NCBI GenBank assembly: GCA_028285035.1
Contig: JANQQF010000078.1
Location: 218,126 to 282,125, forward strand
Source of the DNA: Phycisphaerae bacterium
GTDB taxonomy: Bacteria > Chloroflexota > Anaerolineae > 4572-78 > J111
Length of the DNA stretch: 64,000 bases
Direction of reading: 5' to 3'
A program made the position numbers and the translations under genes. This document shows, one piece after another, positions 60,754-64,000 of this stretch (position 1 is the first letter of the stretch; each line of letters begins with the position of its first letter). Under the pieces are notes generated by a model. It was not told where the DNA came from, ran no database searches, and was given only the letters and a program-made list of their open reading frames with translations.

Positions 60754-61932
60754 CTACACCGCCCACCGCACCTGCAGCGCCTGGGGCTTGCGAAAAACCA
60801 GCCCACGCGGACGTGCCGACTCCACATCGACCAACTGCAAATTGGGCAGGGTGGCTAACACCTGTTCCAAAGCATAGATGGCCTCAAGGCGGGCGAGATG
60901 GAGGCCGAGGCAGACATGGGGGCCTTGGGCGAAGGTAACGTGGGAACGAAGATTGGGACGAGTGGGATCAAAGCGGTCGGGGTCGGGGAAGGTGACGGGG
61001 TCGCGGTTGGCTCCGGCGAGTGAGACCCGGACCAGCTCGCCTTCTTTGATGTGAGCATTGCCAAGCTGCACGTCCCGCGTGGCGTAGCGGTCGACGACAG
61101 CGGCGGCGGGTTCGAGCCGCAGAGTCTCTTCGACTACGTCGGGCACCAAAGCGGGATTGTCAATGACAGTTCGTAGAACATCAGGGTGGGTGAGTAGGAA
61201 GTAGAGGGCATTGGCAATCATCCCCTCGGTGGTTTCAATCCCACCAAAGAGTAACACTGCTGCGTTGGATACGACCTCATCCTCGCTCAAGCCTTGCGCC
61301 ATTCCCCCGGCTGCGGCCAGTAAACTAGACTCGGGCTGTCGTTTTAGTGAGGGCAGTAGGTTCTCACGAAGCGCGGCGAAGGCAGCTTTCCCCTCCTCGC
61401 TCACTGGCTCGCCAGCCGTGACACGAACCACGGCCTCGACAATGGTATCATACCAACCCAGCACCGCATCAACTGAGGAGCCTTCCATTCCCAAGGCCAC
61501 GATCATCGTTTTGACCGCAATCGGTCCGGCAAAGTCGCGCCGCAACTCGGCCTGTCCATTGGCCACAAAGCCATCCAACAACTGTCTCACATCGCGAGCC
61601 ACCACCTCGCTAAAACGGGTCTCGACTTCACGCCGCCGGAAAGGCATCTCAAACGGGGTGCGATGGCGCACGTGTTCTGACCCATCCAGTGAGAGCATAC
61701 TCGGGCCGACCACTTGAGCGGTGGAGAAGCCGGGGTGATCGACCGTATAGGTTTTGGCGTCCCGCATCACCTCGATGTTGAGATCACGAGACGTGACCAG
61801 CCAAGCTTGCAGGGCTGGAATCCAGGAAACCGGCTCGGCCTCCCGCAGCCGATGGAGAATCGGATGGACATCATTTTCCAAATCGGTCAGCGTCAGACTG
61901 ACTCCGATGGGGAATTGGGTTTCTTTGCTCAT
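60754..61932 (-). CDS. Bacterial cytochrome P450
   Basis: 392 aa from the second ATG (61932), which has AGGA 7 nt upstream. I-helix LLFGGIETTEG (Thr for O2 activation; Gly-Glu-Thr order), ExxR in EETLRLEP, and heme-ligand Cys in FAQGPHVCLGLHLAR. Soluble class I P450 that needs ferredoxin partners encoded elsewhere. Substrate unknown. Codon use is more GC-rich than in the glycan block, but so are its neighbours, so a recent transfer is not evident. Convergent with the channel gene (10-bp gap). Confidence 0.95.
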   Translation of the reverse strand: MSKETQFPIGVSLTLTDLENDVHPILHRLREAEPVSWIPALQAWLVTSRDLNIEVMRDAKTYTVDHPGFSTAQVVGPSMLSLDGSEHVRHRTPFEMPFRRREVETRFSEVVARDVRQLLDGFVANGQAELRRDFAGPIAVKTMIVALGMEGSSVDAVLGWYDTIVEAVVRVTAGEPVSEEGKAAFAALRENLLPSLKRQPESSLLAAAGGMAQGLSEDEVVSNAAVLLFGGIETTEGMIANALYFLLTHPDVLRTVIDNPALVPDVVEETLRLEPAAAVVDRYATRDVQLGNAHIKEGELVRVSLAGANRDPVTFPDPDRFDPTRPNLRSHVTFAQGPHVCLGLHLARLEAIYALEQVLATLPNLQLVDVESARPRGLVFRKPQALQVRWAV

Positions 61933-61938
61933 CGTCAT

Positions 61939-62099
61939 ATCCTAAAGTTGGTCTCATCCCTCTACATTTATGCACATTCAGTCAAAACGGTCCATCAACA
62001 CTGTATTTCGTATTGCGTAGAGCGTAAGGTGAATTATTTATGAAATACGGAATACGCAATACCGTCCTGACAAAGACTCAGGAAACAATGCATAATCGA
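61939..62099. repeat. Intergenic tract of GTATTxC-type repeats
   Basis: GTATTTCGTATTGCGTA (62003-62019) faces TACGCAATA (62053-62061) and GAAATAC (62042-62048), which are inverse copies in altered order. It lies between the P450 and PolX genes and probably can fold. Confidence 0.5.
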
Positions 62100-63833
62100 T
62101 TATTTACTTTTCAACAACGCCTCAAAGGCCTCCAGGGGCTGGGTGTTAAACACATTCGCGGCAGTGGCCCAGCCTCGGTTGGCGGTAGCGATGCCAAATT
62201 GCAGATTGTTGAAATGGTCAACGTGATGAGCATCGCAGTTGATCATCAAGGTGACTCCGACCTCGATGGCTCGCCGGACGTGGGCGGCGTTCAGATCGAG
62301 CCGATCAGGGGCTGCGTTCACCTCAAGCATCGTGCCTGTTTCGACTGCTGCCTCAAAGATCGCTTCCATATCAAAATCACCTGGTTCCCGACGAGTCAGC
62401 AGTCGACCCGAGGGATGGCCGATCAGATTGACGTAAGGGTTACGAATAGCGTTGAGCATCCGCTGGGTCAGGGTCTCCCGATCCTGACGTAAACCGGTGT
62501 GAACCGAAGCCACAACAAAATCAAGCGTAGCCAACACCTCATCATCGAAATCAAGTGAGCCATCTGACTTGACCTCCATTTCGGTGCCTTGAAATAACCG
62601 AATTTGAGGCACACGGGCTTGGGCCTCATCGATTTCGTGCCGTTGTTGACGCAAACGTTCCGGGGTGAGACCATTGGCAACCCCAAGGCTCTGGGAGTGG
62701 TCGGTGATGACCAAATATTGATAGCCCCGCTCTAGAGCAGCCCGCGCCATCTCTTCGATGGTGTGCACGCCATCACTCCAGGTCGAATGACAATGCACCT
62801 CGCCTTTGATGTCTCTTATCGACAAGCCACTTGGCATCTCACCTGCCAAGGCCGCATCAATCTCCCCTAAATCCTCACGCAAATGCGGCGGAACGTAGGG
62901 CAGTCCTAAAAATTCATAGAGGCTCTCCTCATCTTCAAAAAAGAGATCCTCGCCATCTTGGTTACGGGTCAGTGAATACTCATTCAAACTGTAGCCTTGT
63001 TTCAGAGCCAGCTCTCGGATTTTGACGTTGTGATTTTTGCTACCAGTGAAGTATTGTAAGGCCGTGCCCCACTGTTGTGGTGGCAGGGTACGCAGATCGG
63101 CCTGCACCCCGCTAACAAAGCGAACCGAGCTTTTAGTCTCACCCGCAGCAATTACCTCTTCCACTTGAGGCAGTCGTTGAAAAGCACTCATAATTGGTTC
63201 CGGGTTTTCGGTGGCGACCAAGAAATCCAAATCACCGATGGTCTCTCGCATTCGTCGTAGACTGCCTGCCGACTCAATCTTGAGAACCTCTGGCATCACC
63301 TGCAAGGCCATCAGCACCTCCTGCGCCAAAGGCCAGGCTACCCCCAGATGCACCCGATCTGTGATGCGTCGCTCCAAAGCTTCGATGCTAGCCAAAATAC
63401 GAGCCTCGCTCTTGGCCCCCATCCGAGGCAGATCGCGCAATTTGCCCGCTTGAGCCGCAGCTTTCACCTCGGCCACGGTGGTCAGGCCTAGCTCCTGCCA
63501 CATCGCCTTGGCCAGCTTGGGACCGACATCGGGAATGGCCAGCACCGTGGTCAAGCTCTCCGGCACCTCGGCCCGTAGCTTCTCCCAAAAGTTGAGCTGA
63601 CCTGTTTCAAATAGTTCGCTCACTTTGTCGGCAATGGCCTTCCCCACGCCTTCCAACTTCTGCAAATTCTCACCGGCCTGCCACAGCCCATACAAGTCCT
63701 GGCCCATCTCGGTAATGTTGTCCGCTGCCTTGCGATAGGCCAGAATCTTAAAGCGATTTTCACCCTTGATCTCAAGCAGATCGCCAATATCCGTCAATAA
63801 CTTTGCCACTTCTCTATTTGTAAATCGGGTCAT
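62100..63833 (-). CDS. polX: Family X DNA polymerase / 3'-5' exonuclease (PolX with PHP domain)
   Basis: 577 aa, full length. N-terminal helix-hairpin-helix 8-kDa region (KLEGVGKAIADK, IPDVGPKLAKAM); palm with AGSLRRMRETIGDLDFLV (catalytic Asp pair); a C-terminal PHP exonuclease domain from ~345 with EVHCHSTWSDG, ITDHSQSLG, NCDAHHVDH. It carries out gap-filling repair with proofreading. Same organisation as bacterial PolX such as that of Bacillus or Thermus. Confidence 0.95.
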   Translation of the reverse strand: MTRFTNREVAKLLTDIGDLLEIKGENRFKILAYRKAADNITEMGQDLYGLWQAGENLQKLEGVGKAIADKVSELFETGQLNFWEKLRAEVPESLTTVLAIPDVGPKLAKAMWQELGLTTVAEVKAAAQAGKLRDLPRMGAKSEARILASIEALERRITDRVHLGVAWPLAQEVLMALQVMPEVLKIESAGSLRRMRETIGDLDFLVATENPEPIMSAFQRLPQVEEVIAAGETKSSVRFVSGVQADLRTLPPQQWGTALQYFTGSKNHNVKIRELALKQGYSLNEYSLTRNQDGEDLFFEDEESLYEFLGLPYVPPHLREDLGEIDAALAGEMPSGLSIRDIKGEVHCHSTWSDGVHTIEEMARAALERGYQYLVITDHSQSLGVANGLTPERLRQQRHEIDEAQARVPQIRLFQGTEMEVKSDGSLDFDDEVLATLDFVVASVHTGLRQDRETLTQRMLNAIRNPYVNLIGHPSGRLLTRREPGDFDMEAIFEAAVETGTMLEVNAAPDRLDLNAAHVRRAIEVGVTLMINCDAHHVDHFNNLQFGIATANRGWATAANVFNTQPLEAFEALLKSK

Positions 63834-63850
63834 GATTTTCTCCGAAAATT

Positions 63851-63904
63851 AGTGAGTAGTGGTTAGCGGCTAGTGACATCTCTAATCACTAACCACTAGT
63901 CACT
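63851..63904. repeat. Imperfect inverted repeat upstream of polX
   Basis: AGTGAGTAGTGGTTAG (63851-63866) against CTAACCACTAGTCACT (63889-63904), 15 of 16 pairs, 22-nt loop. REP-like hairpin in the polX upstream region. Confidence 0.6.
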
Positions 63905-63914
63905 ACCTGTCAGA

Positions 63915-63981
63915 CATCAATGGATCGTGTGAAAATGAAAGAACATTAACAAACAAATAAGCATCAATGGATCGTGTGAAA
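63915..63981 (+). repeat. Two direct copies of a 20-bp sequence, 47-bp period
   Basis: A 20-bp sequence beginning CATCAATGGATC occurs at 63915-63934 and again at 63962-63981. The window ends 19 bases later, so more copies may follow. Confidence 0.6.
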
Positions 63982-64000
63982 CACTCGGTTTGCAAATCGG

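Noticed and set aside
60754..63833. Horizontal transfer of the P450/PolX region on base composition
   Set aside because: Higher GC starts gradually from about 57 kb and includes housekeeping genes such as polX, so it may simply reflect regional codon bias.
63915..63981. CRISPR array
   Set aside because: Only two 20-bp copies, too short and no palindromic repeat or cas genes; spacing and count do not meet CRISPR criteria.

Overview
The window looks like a chromosomal segment of a Chloroflexota bacterium (Anaerolineae/Caldilineae-like). This is inferred from gene content: a TadE-type pilin-like gene beside DegS/NarL-type regulators, a very large set of GT-C membrane glycosyltransferases and DUF2079 proteins, secreted proteins carrying a YLPAIY[KR]N motif, Thr/Pro-stalk lipoproteins, and PolX. 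There is no rRNA or tRNA to confirm it. GC content is moderate and rises to the right of about 57 kb. Genetic code 11 fits throughout (ATGA overlaps, TGA stops), with one striking exception described below.

Layout. 1-6.4 kb: a long TadE-like surface protein (running off the left edge, GTG start), then a kinase / response regulator / kinase trio in which one kinase has lost its phospho-acceptor histidine. 6.9-44.0 kb: about 37 kb of genes all on the minus strand, many overlapping by 1-26 bases. It holds about fifteen polytopic GT-C, GT39, GT87 and DUF2079-type proteins, three GT2 enzymes (one a clear polyprenyl-phosphate-mannose synthase type), two alkaline-phosphatase-superfamily enzymes with Thr/Ser in place of the sulfatase Cys, a flippase, an aminosugar-type DegT aminotransferase, two methyltransferases, an HprK-like P-loop protein, and a NACHT (STAND) NTPase embedded in the middle. 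The parsimonious reading is a cell-surface glycan or glycolipid assembly locus that uses polyprenyl-phosphate sugars, and it has grown by duplication: two DUF2079+GT-C pairs and one tandem pair.

44.3-53.7 kb: exported proteins. These are an esterase, a double-PA14 lipoprotein, a glycine-rich parallel-beta protein, a DUF3179 lipoprotein, and two small secreted proteins. The DUF3179 gene is interrupted by a single in-frame UGA exactly where the family has the first Cys of a CxxC motif, giving UxxC. A 7-bp hairpin with a GGU loop follows 17 nt later, so it reads as a selenoprotein rather than a pseudogene. This is the most notable observation in the window.

53.7-64 kb: mostly single-gene units. 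These are a GAF histidine kinase, a DHH phosphoesterase, an amidase, an ArsR regulator with a metal/arsenic-type permease sharing a perfect operator palindrome, a mechanosensitive channel, a cytochrome P450 and PolX. The intergenic regions here carry several inverted or dispersed repeats. No CRISPR array, IS transposase, phage module, rRNA or tRNA was found.
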